NCBI GenBank assembly: GCA_037893225.1
Contig: JAZGUH010000116.1
Coordinates: forward strand, 3,782,001 to 3,846,000
Reading direction: 5' to 3'
Length of the DNA: 64,000 bases
Origin: Hippasteria phrygiana
Taxonomy: Eukaryota > Echinodermata > Asteroidea > Valvatida > Goniasteridae
The notes under the pieces were generated by a model. The model saw only the letters and a list, made by a program, of their open reading frames with translations. It did no database searches and was not told the origin of the DNA. Below are positions 25,256 through 39,297 of the stretch, piece after piece. Made by a program: the position numbers and the translations under genes. Numbering within the stretch: position 1 is the first letter of the stretch; each line of letters starts with the position of its first letter.

Positions 25256-28200
25256 TGGGATATTGACCAAATCCAGTAATTTTCACACGTATGGGTAGCT
25301 TAGATATAGCGCAACAATTTCAGACCATCACCAGCTTCACAGCGTTAGAACTCTTCGAGAAAATTCAAACCTCGCAACAAATTTCTTCCTGTGAACTCTG
25401 TGTGCGTTCTTCCGTTTTATTGCGTTGTGACCGCTTAACGTTTGCCACATTTTCAGATGAACGCCCCTCCTTTCCCTGTTCATAATTGAATGGGATATTG
25501 ACCAAATCCAGTAATTTTCACACGTATGGGTAGCTTAGATATAGCGCAACAATTTCAGACCATCGCCAGCTTCACAGCGTTAGAACTCTTCGAAAAAATT
25601 CAAACCTCGCAACTAATTTCTTCCCGTGAACTCTGTTTCCGTTCTCCCGTTTACTGCATTGTGACTGCTTAACGTTTGCCACATTTTCAGATGAACGCCC
25701 CTCCTTTCCCTGTTCATAATTGAATGGGATATTGACCAAATCCAGTAATTTTCACACGTATGGGTAGCTTAGATATAGCGCAACAATTTCAGACCATCGC
25801 CAGCTTCACAGCGTTAGAACTCTTCGAGAAAATTCAAACCTCGCAACAAATTTCTTCCTGTGAACTCTGTGTGCGTTCTTCCGTTTACTGCATTGTGACT
25901 GCTTAACGTTTGCCAAATTTTCAGATGAACGCCTCTCCTTTCGCTGTTCATAATTGAATGGGATATTTACCAAATCCAGTAATTTTCACACGTATGGGTA
26001 GCTTAGATATAGCGCAACAATTTCAGACCATCGCCAGCTTCACAGCGTTAGAACTCTTCGAAAAAATTCAAACCTCGCAACTAATTTCTTCCCGTGAACT
26101 CTGTTTCCGTTCTCCTGTTTACTGCATTGTGACTGCTTAACGTTTGCCACATTTTCAGATGAACGCCCCTCCTTTCCCTGTTCATAATTGAATGGAATAT
26201 TGACCAAATCCAGTAATTTTCACACGTATGGGTAGCTTAGATATAGCGCAACAATTTCAGACCATCGCCAGCTTCACAGCGTTAGAAGTCTTCGAGAAAA
26301 TTCAAACCTCGCAACAAATTTCTTCCCGTGAACTCTGTGTGCGTACTCCCGTTTACTGCATTGTGGCTGCTTAACGTTTACCAAATTTTCAGATGAACGC
26401 CCCTCCTTTCCCTGTTCATAATTGAATGGTATATTGACCAAATCCAGTAATGTTTACACTTATGGGTAGCTTAGATCTAGCGCAACAATTTCAGACCATC
26501 GCCAGCTTCACAGCGTTAGAACTCTTCGAAAAAATTCAAACCTCGCAACTAATTTCTTCCCGTGAACTCTGTTTCCGTTCTCCCGTTTACTGCATTGTGA
26601 CTGCTTAACGTTTGCCACATTTTCAGATGAACGCCCCTCCTTTCCCTGTTCATAATTGAATGGGATATTGACCAAATCCAGTAATTTCCACACGTATGGG
26701 TAGCTTAGATATAGCGCAACAATTTCAGACCATCGCCAGCTTCACAGCGTTAGAACTCTTCGAGAAAATTCAAACCTCGCAACAAATTTCTTCCCGTGAA
26801 CTCTGTGTGCGTTCTTCCGTTTACTGCATTGTGACTGCTTAACGTTTGCCACATTTTCAGATGAACGCCCCTCCTTTCCCTGTTCATAATTGAATGGGAT
26901 ATTGACCAAATCCAGTAATTTTCACACGTATGGGTAGCTTAGATATAGCGCAACAATTTCAGACCATCGCCAGCTTCACAGCGTTAGAACTCTTCGAGAA
27001 AATTCAAACCTCGCAACAAATTTCTTCCTGTGAACTCTGTGTGCGTTCTTCCGTTTACTGCATTGTGACTGCTTAACGTTTGCCAAATTTTCAGATGAAC
27101 GCCTCTCCTTTCCCTGTTCATAATTGAATGGGATATTGACCAAATCCAGTAATTTTCACACTTATGGGTAGCTTAGATATAGCGCAACAATTTCAGACCA
27201 TCGCCAGCTTCACAGCGTTAGAACTCTTCGAAAAAATTCAAACCTCGCAACTAATTTCTTCCCGTGAACTCTGTTTCCGTTCTCCCGTTTACTGCATTGT
27301 GACTGCTTAACGTTTGCCACATTTTCAGATGAACGCCCCTCCTTTCCCTGTTCATAATTGAATGGGATATTGACCAAATCCAGTAATTTTCACACGTATG
27401 GGTAGCTTAGATATAGCGCAACAATTTCAGACCATCGCCAGCTTCACAGCGTTAGAAGTCTTCGAGAAAATTCAAACCTCGCAACAAATTTCTTCCCGTG
27501 AACTCTGTGTGCGTACTCCCGTTTACTGCATTGTGGCTGCTTAACGTTTACCAAATTTTCAGATGAACGCCCCTCCTTTCCCTGTTCATAATTGAATGGT
27601 ATATTGACCAAATCCAGTAATGTTTACACTTATGGGTAGCTTAGATCTAGCGCAACAATTTCAGACCATCGCCAGCTTCACAGCGTTAGAACTCTTCGAA
27701 AAAATTCAAACCTCGCAACTAATTTCTTCCCGTGAACTCTGTTTCCGTTCTCCCGTTTACTGCATTGTGACTGCTTAACGTTTGCCACATTTTCAGATGA
27801 ACGCCTCTCCTTTCCCTGTTCATAATTGAATGGGATATTGACCAAATCCAGTAATTTTCACACGTATGGGTAGCTTAGATATAGCGCAACAATTTCAGAC
27901 CATCGCCAGCTTCACAGCGTTAGAACTCTTCGAAAAAATTCAAACCTCGCAACTAATTTCTTCCCGTGAACTCTGTTTCCGTTCTCCCGTTTACTGCATT
28001 GTGACTGCTTAACGTTTGCCACATTTTCAGATGAACGCCCCTCCTTTCCCTGTTCATAATTGAATGGGATATTGACCAAATCCAGTAATTTTCACACGTA
28101 TGGGTAGCTTAGATATAGCGCAACAATTTCAGACCATCGCCAGCTTCACAGCGTTAGAAGTCTTCGAGAAAATTCAAACCTCGCAACAAATTTCTTCCCG

Positions 28201-28532
28201 TGAACTCTGTGTGCGTACTCCCGTTTACTGCATTGTGGCTGCTTAACGTTTACCAAATTTTCAGATGAACGCCCCTCCTTTCCCTGTTCATAATTGAATG
28301 GTATATTGACCAAATCCAGTAATGTTTACACTTATGGGTAGCTTAGATCTAGCGCAACAATTTCAGACCATCGCCAGCTTCACAGCGTTAGAACTCTTCG
28401 AAAAAATTCAAACCTCGCAACTAATTTCTTCCCGTGAACTCTGTTTCCGTTCTCCCGTTTACTGCATTGTGACTGCTTAACGTTTGCCACATTTTCAGAT
28501 GAACGCCCCTCCTTTCCCTGTTCATAATTGAA
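25256..28532 (+). repeat. 14-monomer segmental copy of 17767-21043
   Basis: These 3277 bp have the same monomer order as 17767-21043 at an offset of 7489 bp. They include a 7-mer copy (25256-26894), the two linkers at 26895 and 27129, and a 5-mer copy (27363-28532). Differences include CTCCTGTTT at about 26113, TGGAATATTG at 26193 and CCCGTG in the monomer at 26661. The match stops at 28533, which is a TAATTTCCAC monomer, whereas 21044 is a GAAGTC monomer. Confidence 0.85.
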
Positions 28533-30638
28533 TGGGATATTGACCAAATCCAGTAATTTCCACACGTATGGGTAGCTTAGATATAGCGCAACAATTTCAG
28601 ACCATCGCCAGCTTCACAGCGTTAGAACTCTTCGAGAAAATTCAAACCTCGCAACAAATTTCTTCCTGTGAACTCTGTGTGCGTTCTTCCGTTTACTGCA
28701 TTGTGACTGCTTAACGTTTGCCACATTTTCAGATGAACGCCCCTCCTTTCCCTGTTCATAATTGAATGGGATATTGACCAAATCCAGTAATTTTCACACG
28801 TATGGGTAGCTTAGATATAGCGCAACAATTTCAGACCATCGCCAGCTTCACAGCGTTAGAACTCTTCGAAAAAATTCAAACCTCGCAACTAATTTCTTCC
28901 CGTGAACTCTGTTTCCGTTCTCCCGTTTACTGCATTGTGACTGCTTAACGTTTGCCACATTTTCAGATGAACGCCCCTCCTTTCCCTGTTCATAATTGAA
29001 TGGGATATTGACCAAATCCAGTAATTTCCACACGTATGGGTAGCTTAGATATAGCGCAACAATTTCAGACCATCGCCAGCTTCACAGCGTTAGAACTCTT
29101 CGAGAAAATTCAAACCTCGCAACAAATTTCTTCCTGTGAACTCTGTGTGCGTTCTTCCGTTTACTGCATTGTGACTGCTTAACGTTTGCCACATTTTCAG
29201 ATGAACGCCCCTCCTTTCCCTGTTCATAATTGAATGGGATATTGACCAAATCCAGTAATTTTCACACGTATGGGTAGCTTAGATATAGCGCAACAATTTC
29301 AGACCATCGCCAGCTTCACAGCGTTAGAACTCTTCGAGAAAATTCAAACCTCGCAACAAATTTCTTCCTGTGAACTCTGTGTGCGTTCTTCCGTTTACTG
29401 CATTGTGGCTGCTTAACGTTTACCAAATTTTCAGATGAACGCCCCTCCTTTCCCTGTTCATAATTGAATGGTATATTGACCAAATCCAGTAATGTTTACA
29501 CTTATGGGTAGCTTAGATCTAGCGCAACAATTTCAGACCATCGCCAGCTTCACAGCGTTAGAACTCTTCGAAAAAATTCAAACCTCGCAACTAATTTCTT
29601 CCCGTGAACTCTGTTTCCGTTCTCCCGTTTACTGCATTGTGACTGCTTAACGTTTGCCACATTTTCAGATGAACGCCTCTCCTTTCCCTGTTCATAATTG
29701 AATGGGATATTGACCAAATCCAGTAATTTTCACACGTATGGGTAGCTTAGATATAGCGCAACAATTTCAGACCATCGCCAGCTTCACAGCGTTAGAACTC
29801 TTCGAAAAAATTCAAACCTCGCAACTAATTTCTTCCCGTGAACTCTGTTTCCGTTCTCCCGTTTACTGCATTGTGACTGCTTAACGTTTGCCACATTTTC
29901 AGATGAACGCCCCTCCTTTCCCTGTTCATAATTGAATGGGATATTGACCAAATCCAGTAATTTTCACACGTATGGGTAGCTTAGATATAGCGCAACAATT
30001 TCAGACCATCGCCAGCTTCACAGCGTTAGAAGTCTTCGAGAAAATTCAAACCTCGCAACAAATTTCTTCCCGTGAACTCTGTGTGCGTACTCCCGTTTAC
30101 TGCATTGTGGCTGCTTAACGTTTACCAAATTTTCAGATGAACGCCCCTCCTTTCCCTGTTCATAATTGAATGGTATATTGACCAAATCCAGTAATGTTTA
30201 CACTTATGGGTAGCTTAGATCTAGCGCAACAATTTCAGACCATCGCCAGCTTCACAGCGTTAGAACTCTTCGAAAAAATTCAAACCTCGCAACTAATTTC
30301 TTCCCGTGAACTCTGTTTCCGTTCTCCCGTTTACTGCATTGTGACTGCTTAACGTTTGCCACATTTTCAGATGAACGCCCCTCCTTTCCCTGTTCATAAT
30401 TGAATGGGATATTGACCAAATCCAGTAATTTCCACACGTATGGGTAGCTTAGATATAGCGCAACAATTTCAGACCATCGCCAGCTTCACAGCGTTAGAAC
30501 TCTTCGAGAAAATTCAAACCTCGCAACAAATTTCTTCCTGTGAACTCTGTGTGCGTTCTTCCGTTTACTGCATTGTGACTGCTTAACGTTTGCCACATTT
30601 TCAGATGAACGCCCCTCCTTTCCCTGTTCATAATTGAA
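28533..30638 (+). repeat. Mixed block with 5-monomer repeat of 27597-28766
   Basis: Monomers 29469, 29703, 29937, 30171 and 30405 repeat the order of 27597, 27831, 28065, 28299 and 28533 at offset 1872. Between them are 28767 (CGAAAA), 29001 (TAATTTCCAC) and 29235. The 29235 monomer is a hybrid: it follows the CGAGAA / CCTGTG / TTCTTCCG type to the GTTTACTGC region, then switches to the GTGGCTG / GTTTACC type. Confidence 0.83.
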
Positions 30639-33600
30639 TGGGATATTGACCAAATCCAGTAATTTTCACACGTATGGGTAGCTTAGATATAGCGCAACAA
30701 TTTCAGACCATCGCCAGCTTCACAGCGTTAGAACTCTTCGAGAAAATTCAAACCTCGCAACAAATTTCTTCCCGTGAACTCTGTGTGCGTTCTTCCGTTT
30801 ACTGCATTGTGACTGCTTAACGTTTGCCAAATTTTCAGATGAACGCCTCTCCTTTCCCTGTTCATAATTGAATGGGATATTGACCAAATCCAGTAATTTT
30901 CACACGTATGGGTAGCTTAGATATAGCGCAACAATTTCAGACCATCGCCAGCTTCACAGCGTTAGAACTCTTCGAAAAAATTCAAACCTCGCAACTAATT
31001 TCTTCCCGTGAACTCTGTTTCCGTTCTCCCGTTTACTGCATTGTGACTGCTTAACGTTTGCCACATTTTCAGATGAACGCCCCTCCTTTCCCTGTTCATA
31101 ATTGAATGGGATATTGACCAAATCCAGTAATTTTCACACGTATGGGTAGCTTAGATATAGCGCAACAATTTCAGACCATCGCCAGCTTCACAGCGTTAGA
31201 AGTCTTCGAGAAAATTCAAACCTCGCAACAAATTTCTTCCCGTGAACTCTGTGTCCGTACTCCCGTTTACTGCATTGTGGCTGCTTAACGTTTACCAAAT
31301 TTTCAGATGAACGCCCCTCCTTTCCCTGTTCATAATTGAATGGTATATTGACCAAATCCAGTAATGTTTACACTTATGGGTAGCTTAGATCTAGCGCAAC
31401 AATTTCAGACCATCGCCAGCTTCACAGCGTTAGAACTCTTCGAAAAAATTCAAACCTCGCAACTAATTTCTTCCCGTGAACTCTGTTTCCGTTCTCCCGT
31501 TTACTGCATTGTGACTGCTTAACGTTTGCCACATTTTCAGATGAACGCCTCTCCTTTCCCTGTTCATAATTGAATGGGATATTGACCAAATCCAGTAATT
31601 TTCACACGTATGGGTAGCTTAGATATAGCGCAACAATTTCAGACCATCGCCAGCTTCACAGCGTTAGAACTCTTCGAGAAAATTCAAACCTCGCAACAAA
31701 TTTCTTCCTGTGAACTCTGTGTGCGTTCTTCCGTTTACTGCATTGTGACTGCTTAACGTTTGCCACATTTTCAGATGAACGCCCCTCCTTTCCCTGTTCA
31801 TAATTGAATGGGATATTGACCAAATCCAGTAATTTTCACACGTATGGGTAGCTTAGATATAGCGCAACAATTTCAGACCATCACCAGCTTCACAGCGTTA
31901 GAACTCTTCGAGAAAATTCAAACCTCGCAACAAATTTCTTCCTGTGAACTCTGTGTGCGTTCTTCCGTTTTATTGCGTTGTGACCGCTTAACGTTTGCCA
32001 CATTTTCAGATGAACGCCCCTCCTTTCCCTGTTCATAATTGAATGGGATATTGACCAAATCCAGTAATTTTCACACGTATGGGTAGCTTAGATATAGCGC
32101 AACAATTTCAGACCATCGCCAGCTTCACAGCGTTAGAACTCTTCGGGAAAATTCAAACCTCCCAACAAATTTCTTCCTGTGAACTCTGTGTGCGTTCTTC
32201 CGTTTACTGCATTGTGACTGCTTAACGTTTGCCATATTTTCAGATGAACGCCCCTCCTTTTCCTGTTCATAATTGAATGGGATATTGACCAAATCCAGTA
32301 ATTTTCACACGTATGGGTAGCTTAGATCTAGCGCAACAATTTGAGACCATCGCCAGCTTCACAGCGTTAGAACTCTTCGAGAAAATTCAAACCTCGCAAC
32401 TAATTTCTTCCTGTGAACTCTGTGTGCGTTCTTCCGTTTACTGCATTGTGACTGCTTAACGTTTGCCAAATTTTCAGATGAACGCCCCTCCTTTCCCTGT
32501 TCATAATTGAATGGGATATTGACCAAATCCAGTAATTTTCACACGTATGGGTAGCTTAGATATAGCGCAACAATTTCAGACCATCGCCAGCTTCACAGCG
32601 TTAGAACTCTTCGAGAAAATTCAAACCTCGCAACAAATTTCTTCCCGTGAACTCTGTGTGCGTTCTTCCGTTTACTGCATTGTGACTGCTTAACGTTTGC
32701 CAAATTTTCAGATGAACGCCTCTCCTTTCCCTGTTCATAATTGAATGGGATATTGACCAAATCCAGTAATTTTCACACGTATGGGTAGCTTAGATATAGC
32801 GCAACAATTTCAGACCATCGCCAGCTTCACAGCGTTAGAACTCTTCGAAAAAATTCAAACCTCGCAACTAATTTCTTCCCGTGAACTCTGTTTCCGTTCT
32901 CCCGTTTACTGCATTGTGACTGCTTAACGTTTGCCACATTTTCAGATGAACGCCCCTCCTTTCCCTGTTCATAATTGAATGGGATATTGACCAAATCCAG
33001 TAATTTTCACACGTATGGGTAGCTTAGATATAGCGCAACAATTTCAGACCATCGCCAGCTTCACAGCGTTAGAAGTCTTCGAGAAAATTCAAACCTCGCA
33101 ACAAATTTCTTCCCGTGAACTCTGTGTCCGTACTCCCGTTTACTGCATTGTGGCTGCTTAACGTTTACCAAATTTTCAGATGAACGCCCCTCCTTTCCCT
33201 GTTCATAATTGAATGGTATATTGACCAAATCCAGTAATGTTTACACTTATGGGTAGCTTAGATCTAGCGCAACAATTTCAGACCATCGCCAGCTTCACAG
33301 CGTTAGAACTCTTCGAAAAAATTCAAACCTCGCAACTAATTTCTTCCCGTGAACTCTGTTTCCGTTCTCCCGTTTACTGCATTGTGACTGCTTAACGTTT
33401 GCCACATTTTCAGATGAACGCCTCTCCTTTCCCTGTTCATAATTGAATGGGATATTGACCAAATCCAGTAATTTTCACACGTATGGGTAGCTTAGATATA
33501 GCGCAACAATTTCAGACCATCGCCAGCTTCACAGCGTTAGAACTCTTCGAGAAAATTCAAACCTCGCAACAAATTTCTTCCTGTGAACTCTGTGTGCGTT

Positions 33601-34384
33601 CTTCCGTTTACTGCATTGTGACTGCTTAACGTTTGCCACATTTTCAGATGAACGCCCCTCCTTTCCCTGTTCATAATTGAATGGGATATTGACCAAATCC
33701 AGTAATTTTCACACGTATGGGTAGCTTAGATATAGCGCAACAATTTCAGACCATCACCAGCTTCACAGCGTTAGAACTCTTCGAGAAAATTCAAACCTCG
33801 CAACAAATTTCTTCCTGTGAACTCTGTGTGCGTTCTTCCGTTTTATTGCGTTGTGACCGCTTAACGTTTGCCACATTTTCAGATGAACGCCCCTCCTTTC
33901 CCTGTTCATAATTGAATGGGATATTGACCAAATCCAGTAATTTTCACACGTATGGGTAGCTTAGATATAGCGCAACAATTTCAGACCATCGCCAGCTTCA
34001 CAGCGTTAGAACTCTTCGGGAAAATTCAAACCTCCCAACAAATTTCTTCCTGTGAACTCTGTGTGCGTTCTTCCGTTTACTGCATTGTGACTGCTTAACG
34101 TTTGCCATATTTTCAGATGAACGCCCCTCCTTTTCCTGTTCATAATTGAATGGGATATTGACCAAATCCAGTAATTTTCACACGTATGGGTAGCTTAGAT
34201 CTAGCGCAACAATTTGAGACCATCGCCAGCTTCACAGCGTTAGAACTCTTCGAGAAAATTCAAACCTCGCAACTAATTTCTTCCTGTGAACTCTGTGTGC
34301 GTTCTTCCGTTTACTGCATTGTGACTGCTTAACGTTTGCCAAATTTTCAGATGAACGCCCCTCCTTTCCCTGTTCATAATTGAA
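30639..34384 (+). repeat. 8-monomer higher-order repeat, two copies (1873 bp each)
   Basis: Copies are 30639-32511 and 32512-34384. The order is CGAGAA with CCCGTG, CGAAAA, GAAGTC with GTGTCCGTACTCC, TAATGTTTAC, CGAGAA, the 235-bp TTTTATTGCG monomer, TTCGGGAA with CCTCCCAAC, and GATCTAG / TTGAG / CAACTAAT. The GTCCGTAC combination is found only in these two copies. I saw no difference between them by eye. Confidence 0.9.
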
Positions 34385-36724
34385 TGGTATATTGACCAAA
34401 TCAAGTAATTTTCACACGTATGGGTAGCTTAGATATAGCGCAACAATTTCAGACCATCACCAGCTTCACAGCGTTAGAACTCTTCGAGAAAATTCAAACC
34501 TCGCAACAAATTTCTTCCCGTGAACTCTGTGTGCGTTCTCCTGTTTACTGCATTGTGGCTGCTTAACGTTTGCCAAATTTTCAGATGAACGCCCCTCCTT
34601 TTCCTGTTCATAATTGAATGGGATATTGACCAAATCCAGTAATTTTCACACGTATGGGTAGCTTAGATATAGCGCAACAATTTGAGACCATCGCCAGCTT
34701 CACAGCGTTAGAACTCTTCGAACAAATTCAAACCTCGCAACTAATTTCTTCCCGTGAACTCTGTGTCCGTTCTCCCGTTTACTGCATTGTGACTGCTTAA
34801 CGTTTGCCACATTTTCAGATGAACGCCCCTCCTTTCCCTGTTCATAATTGAATGGGATATTGACCAAATCCAGTAATTTTCACACGTATGGGTAGCTTAG
34901 ATCTAGCGCAACAATTTGAGACCATAGCCAGCTTCACAGCGTTAGAACTCTTCGAGAAAATTCAAACCTCGCAACTAATTTCTTCCTGTGAACTCTGTGT
35001 GCGTTCTCCCGTTTACTGCATTGTGGCTGCTTAACGTTTACCAAATTTTCAGATGAACGCCCCTCCTTTCCCTGTTCATAATTGAATGGTATATTGACCA
35101 AATCCAGTAATGTTTACACTTATGGGTAGCTTAGATCTAGCGCAACAATTTCAGACCATCGCCAGCTTCACAGCGTTAGAACTCTTCGAAAAAATTCAAA
35201 CCTCGCAACTAATTTCTTCCAGTGAACTCTGTTTCCGTTCTCCCGTTTACTGCATTGTGACTGCTTAACGTTTGCCACATTTTCAGATGAACGCCCCTCC
35301 TTTCCCTGTTCATAATTGAATGGGATATTGACCAAATCCAGTAATTTTCACACGTATGGGTAGCTTAGATATAGCGCAACAATTTCAGACCATCGCCAGC
35401 TTCACAGCGTTAGAACTCTTCGAGAAAATTCAAACCTCGCAACTAATTTCTTCCTGTGAACTCTGTGTGCGTACTCCCGTTTACTGCATTGTGGCTGCTT
35501 AACGTTTACCAAATTTTCAGATGAACGCCCCTCCTTTCCCTGTTCATAATTGAATGGTATATTGACCAAATCCAGTAATGTTTACACTTATGGGTAGCTT
35601 AGATCTAGCGCAACAATTTCAGACCATCGCCAGCTTCACAGCGTTAGAACTCTTCGAAAAAATTCAAACCTCGCAACTAATTTCTTCCCGTGAACTCTGT
35701 TTCCGTTCTCCCGTTTACTGCATTGTGACTGCTTAACGTTTGCCACATTTTCAGATGAACGCCCCTCCTTTCCCTGTTCATAATTGAATGGGATATTGAC
35801 CAAATCCAGTAATTTTCACACGTATGGGTAGCTTAGATATAGCGCAACAATTTCAGACCATCGCCAGCTTCGCAGCGTTAGAACTCTTCGAGAAAATTCA
35901 AACCTCGCAACAAATTTCTTCCTGTGAACTCTGTGTGCGTTCTTCCGTTTACTGCATTGTGACTGCTTAACGTTTGCCACATTTTCAGATGAACGCCCCT
36001 CCTTTCCCTGTTCATAATTGAATGGGATATTGACCAAATCCAGTAATTTTCACACGTATGGGTAGCTTAGATATAGCGCAACAATTTCAGACCATCGCCA
36101 GCTTCACAGCGTTAGAAGTCTTCGAGAAAATTCAAACCTCGCAACAAATTTCTTCCCGTGAACTCTGTGTGCGTTCTCCCGTTTACTGCATTGTGGCTGC
36201 TTAACGTTTGCCAAATTTTCAGATGAACGCCCCTCCTTTTCCTGTTCATAATTGAATGGTATATTGACCAAATCCAGTAATTTTCACACGTATGGGTAGC
36301 TTAGATCTAGCGCAACAATTTGAGACCATAGCCAGCTTCACAGCGTTAGAACTCTTCGAGAAAATTCAAACCTAGCAACTAATTTCTTCCTGTGAACTCT
36401 GTGTGCGTACTCCCGTTTACTGCATTGTGGCTGCTTAACGTTTACCAAATTTTCAGATGAACGCCCCTCCTTTCCCTGTTCATAATTGAATGGTATATTG
36501 ACCAAATCCAGTAATGTTTACACTTATGGGTAGCTTAGATCTAGCGCAACAATTTCAGACCATCGCCAGCTTCACAGCGTTAGAACTCTTCGAAAAAATT
36601 CAAACCTCGCAACTAATTTCTTCCCGTGAACTCTGTTTCCGTTCTCCCGTTTACTGCATTGTGACTGCTTAACGTTTGCCACATTTTCAGATGAACGCCC
36701 CTCCTTTCCCTGTTCATAATTGAA
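34385..36724 (+). repeat. Mixed block of ten monomers with little internal order
   Basis: Monomers start at 34385, 34619, 34853, 35087, 35321, 35555, 35789, 36023, 36257 and 36491. They alternate between TAATGTTTAC types and others with GAACAAATTC, CCATAGCC and GTGCGTACTCC. Singleton changes include CTTCGCAGCG at about 35870 and CCTAGCAACT at about 36372. The stretch 34619-35788 has a distant counterpart at 49126-50295. Confidence 0.8.
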
Positions 36725-38595
36725 TGGGATATTGACCAAATCCAGTAATTTTCACACGTATGGGTAGCTTAGATATAGCGCAACAATTTCAGACCATCGC
36801 CAGCTTCACAGCGTTAGAACTCTTCGAGAAAATTCAAACCTCGCAACAAATTTCTTCCTGTGAACTCTGTGTGCGTTCTTCCGTTTTATTGCGTTGTGAC
36901 TGCTTAACGTTTGCCACATTTTCAGATGAACGCCCCTCCTTTCCCTGTTCATAATTGAATGGGATATTGACCAAATCCAGTAATTTTCACACGTATGGGT
37001 AGCTTAGATATAGCGCAACAATTTCAGACCATCGCCAGCTTCACAGCGTTAGAACTCTTCGGGAAAATTCAAACCTCCCAACAAATTTCTTCCTGTGAAC
37101 TCTGTGTGCGTTCTTCCGTTTACTGCATTGTGACTGCTTAACGTTTGCCATATTTTCAGATGAACGCCCCTCCTTTTCCTGTTCATAATTGAATGGGATA
37201 TTGACCAAATCCAGTAATTTTCACACGTATGGGTAGCTTAGATCTAGCGCAACAATTTGAGACCATCGCCAGCTTCACAGCGTTAGAACTCTTCGAGAAA
37301 ATTCAAACCTCGCAACTAATTTCTTCCTGTGAACTCTGTGTGCGTTCTTCCGTTTACTGCATTGTGACTGCTTAACGTTTGCCAAATTTTCAGATGAACG
37401 CCCCTCCTTTCCCTGTTCATAATTGAATGGTATATTGACCAAATCAAGTAATTTTTACACTTATGGGTAGCTTAGATCTAGCGCAACAATTTGAGACCAT
37501 CGCCAGCTTCACAGCGTTAGAACTCTTCGAGAAAACTTAAACCTCGCACCTAATTTCTTCCTGTGAACTCTGTGTGCGTTCTCCCGTTTACTGCATTGTG
37601 ACTGCTTAACGTTTGCCAAATTTTCAGATGAACGCCTCGCCTTTCCCTGTTCTAATTGAATGGTATATTGACCAAATCAAGTAATGTTTACACTTATGGG
37701 TAGCTTAGATCTAGCGCAACAATTTGAGACCATCACCAGCTTCACAGCGTTAGAACTCTTCGAGAAAATTCAAACCTCGCAACAAATTTCTTCCTGTGAA
37801 CTCTGTGTGCGTTCTTCCGTTTACTGCATTGTGACTGCTTAACGTTTGCCACATTTTCAGATGAACGCCCCTCCTTTCCCTGTTCATAATTGAATGGTAT
37901 ATTGACCAAATCCAGTAATTTTTACACGTATGGGTAGCTTAGATATAGCTCAACAATTTCAGACCATCGCCAGCTTCACAGCGTTAGAACTCTTCGAGAA
38001 AATTCAAACCTCGCAACAAATTTCTTCCTGTGAACTCTGTGTGCGTTCTTCCGATTCTGTATTGTGACTGTTTAACGTTTGCCATATTTTCAGATGAACG
38101 CCCCTCCTTTCCCTGTTCATCATTGAATGGTATATTGACCAAATCCAGTAATTTTCACACGTATGGGTAGCTTAGATATAGCGCAACAATTTGAGACCAT
38201 CGCCAGCTTCACAGCGTTAGAACTCTTCGAACAAATTCAAACCTCGCAACTAATTTCTTCCCGTGAACTCTGTGTCCGTTCTCCCGTTTACTGCATTGTG
38301 ACTGCTTAACGTTTGCCACATTTTCAGATGAACGCCCCTCCTTTCCCTGTTCATAATTGAATGGGATATTGACCAAATCCAGTAATTTTCACACGTATGG
38401 GTAGCTTAGATCTAGCGCAACAATTTGAGACCATAGCCAGCTTCACAGCGTTAGAACTCTTCGAGAAAATTCAAACCTCGCAACTAATTTCTTCCTGTGA
38501 ACTCTGTTTCCGTTCTCCCGTTTACTACATTGTGACTGCTTAACGTTTGCCACATTTTCAGATGAACGCCCCTCCTTTCCCTGTTCATAATTGAA
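36725..38595 (+). repeat. 8-monomer segment, copy 1 (counterpart at 43745)
   Basis: Order: 235-bp TTTTATTGCG monomer with CATCGCC (36725), CGGGAA (36960), GATCTAG / TTGAG (37194), a 233-bp monomer with GAAAACTTAAACC (37428), GATCTAG / CATCACC (37661), a 233-bp CCGATTCTG monomer (37895), GAACAAATTC (38128) and CCATAGCC (38362). The same order recurs at 43745-45615, offset 7020. The GAAAACTTAAACC change, which damages the heat-shock-element-like motif, occurs only in these two copies. Confidence 0.87.
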
Positions 38596-39063
38596 TGGGA
38601 TATTGACCAAATCCAGTAATTTTCACACGTATGGGTAGCTTAGATCTAGCGCAACAATTTGAGACCATAGCCAGCTTCACAGCGTTAGAACTCTTCGAGA
38701 AAATTCAAACCTCGCAACTAATTTCTTCCTGTGAACTCTGTTTCCGTTCTCCCGTTTACTACATTGTGACTGCTTAACGTTTGCCACATTTTCAGATGAA
38801 CGCCCCTCCTTTCCCTGTTCATAATTGAATGGTATATTGACCAAATCCAGTAATGTTTACACTTATGGGTAGCTTAGATCTAGCGCAACAATTTCAGACC
38901 ATCGCCAGCTTCACAGCGTTAGAACTCTTCGAAAAAATTCAAACCTCGCAACTAATTTCTTCCCGTGAACTCTGTTTCCGTTCTCCCGTTTACTACATTG
39001 TGACTGCTTAACGTTTGCCACATTTTCAGATGAACGCCCCTCCTTTCCCTGTTCATAATTGAA
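38362..39063 (+). repeat. Three adjacent monomers sharing the private TTTACTACATTG
   Basis: Monomers at 38362 and 38596 look identical to each other (CCATAGCC, CAACTAAT, GTTTCCG). The monomer at 38830 belongs to the TAATGTTTAC / CGAAAA subfamily. All three carry A for G in TTTACTRCATTG (at 38527, 38761 and 38995), a change seen nowhere else in the window. A change shared across a subfamily boundary points to local conversion or exchange. Confidence 0.85.
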
Positions 39064-39297
39064 TGGGATATTGACCAAATCCAGTAATTTCCACACGTAT
39101 GGGTAGCTTAGATATAGCGCAACAATTTCAGACCATCGCCAGCTTCACAGCGTTAGAACTCTTCGAGAAAATTCAAACCTCGCAACAAATTTCTTCCTGT
39201 GAACTCTGTGTGCGTTCTTCCGTTTACTGCATTGTGACTGCTTAACGTTTGCCACATTTTCAGATGAACGCCCCTCCTTTCCCTGTTCATAATTGAA
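39064..39297 (+). repeat. Single linking TAATTTCCAC monomer
   Basis: One 234-bp TAATTTCCAC / CGAGAA monomer sits between the triplet ending at 39063 and the first 10-mer unit. It is of the same type as the monomers at 40234 and 42575. Confidence 0.85.
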
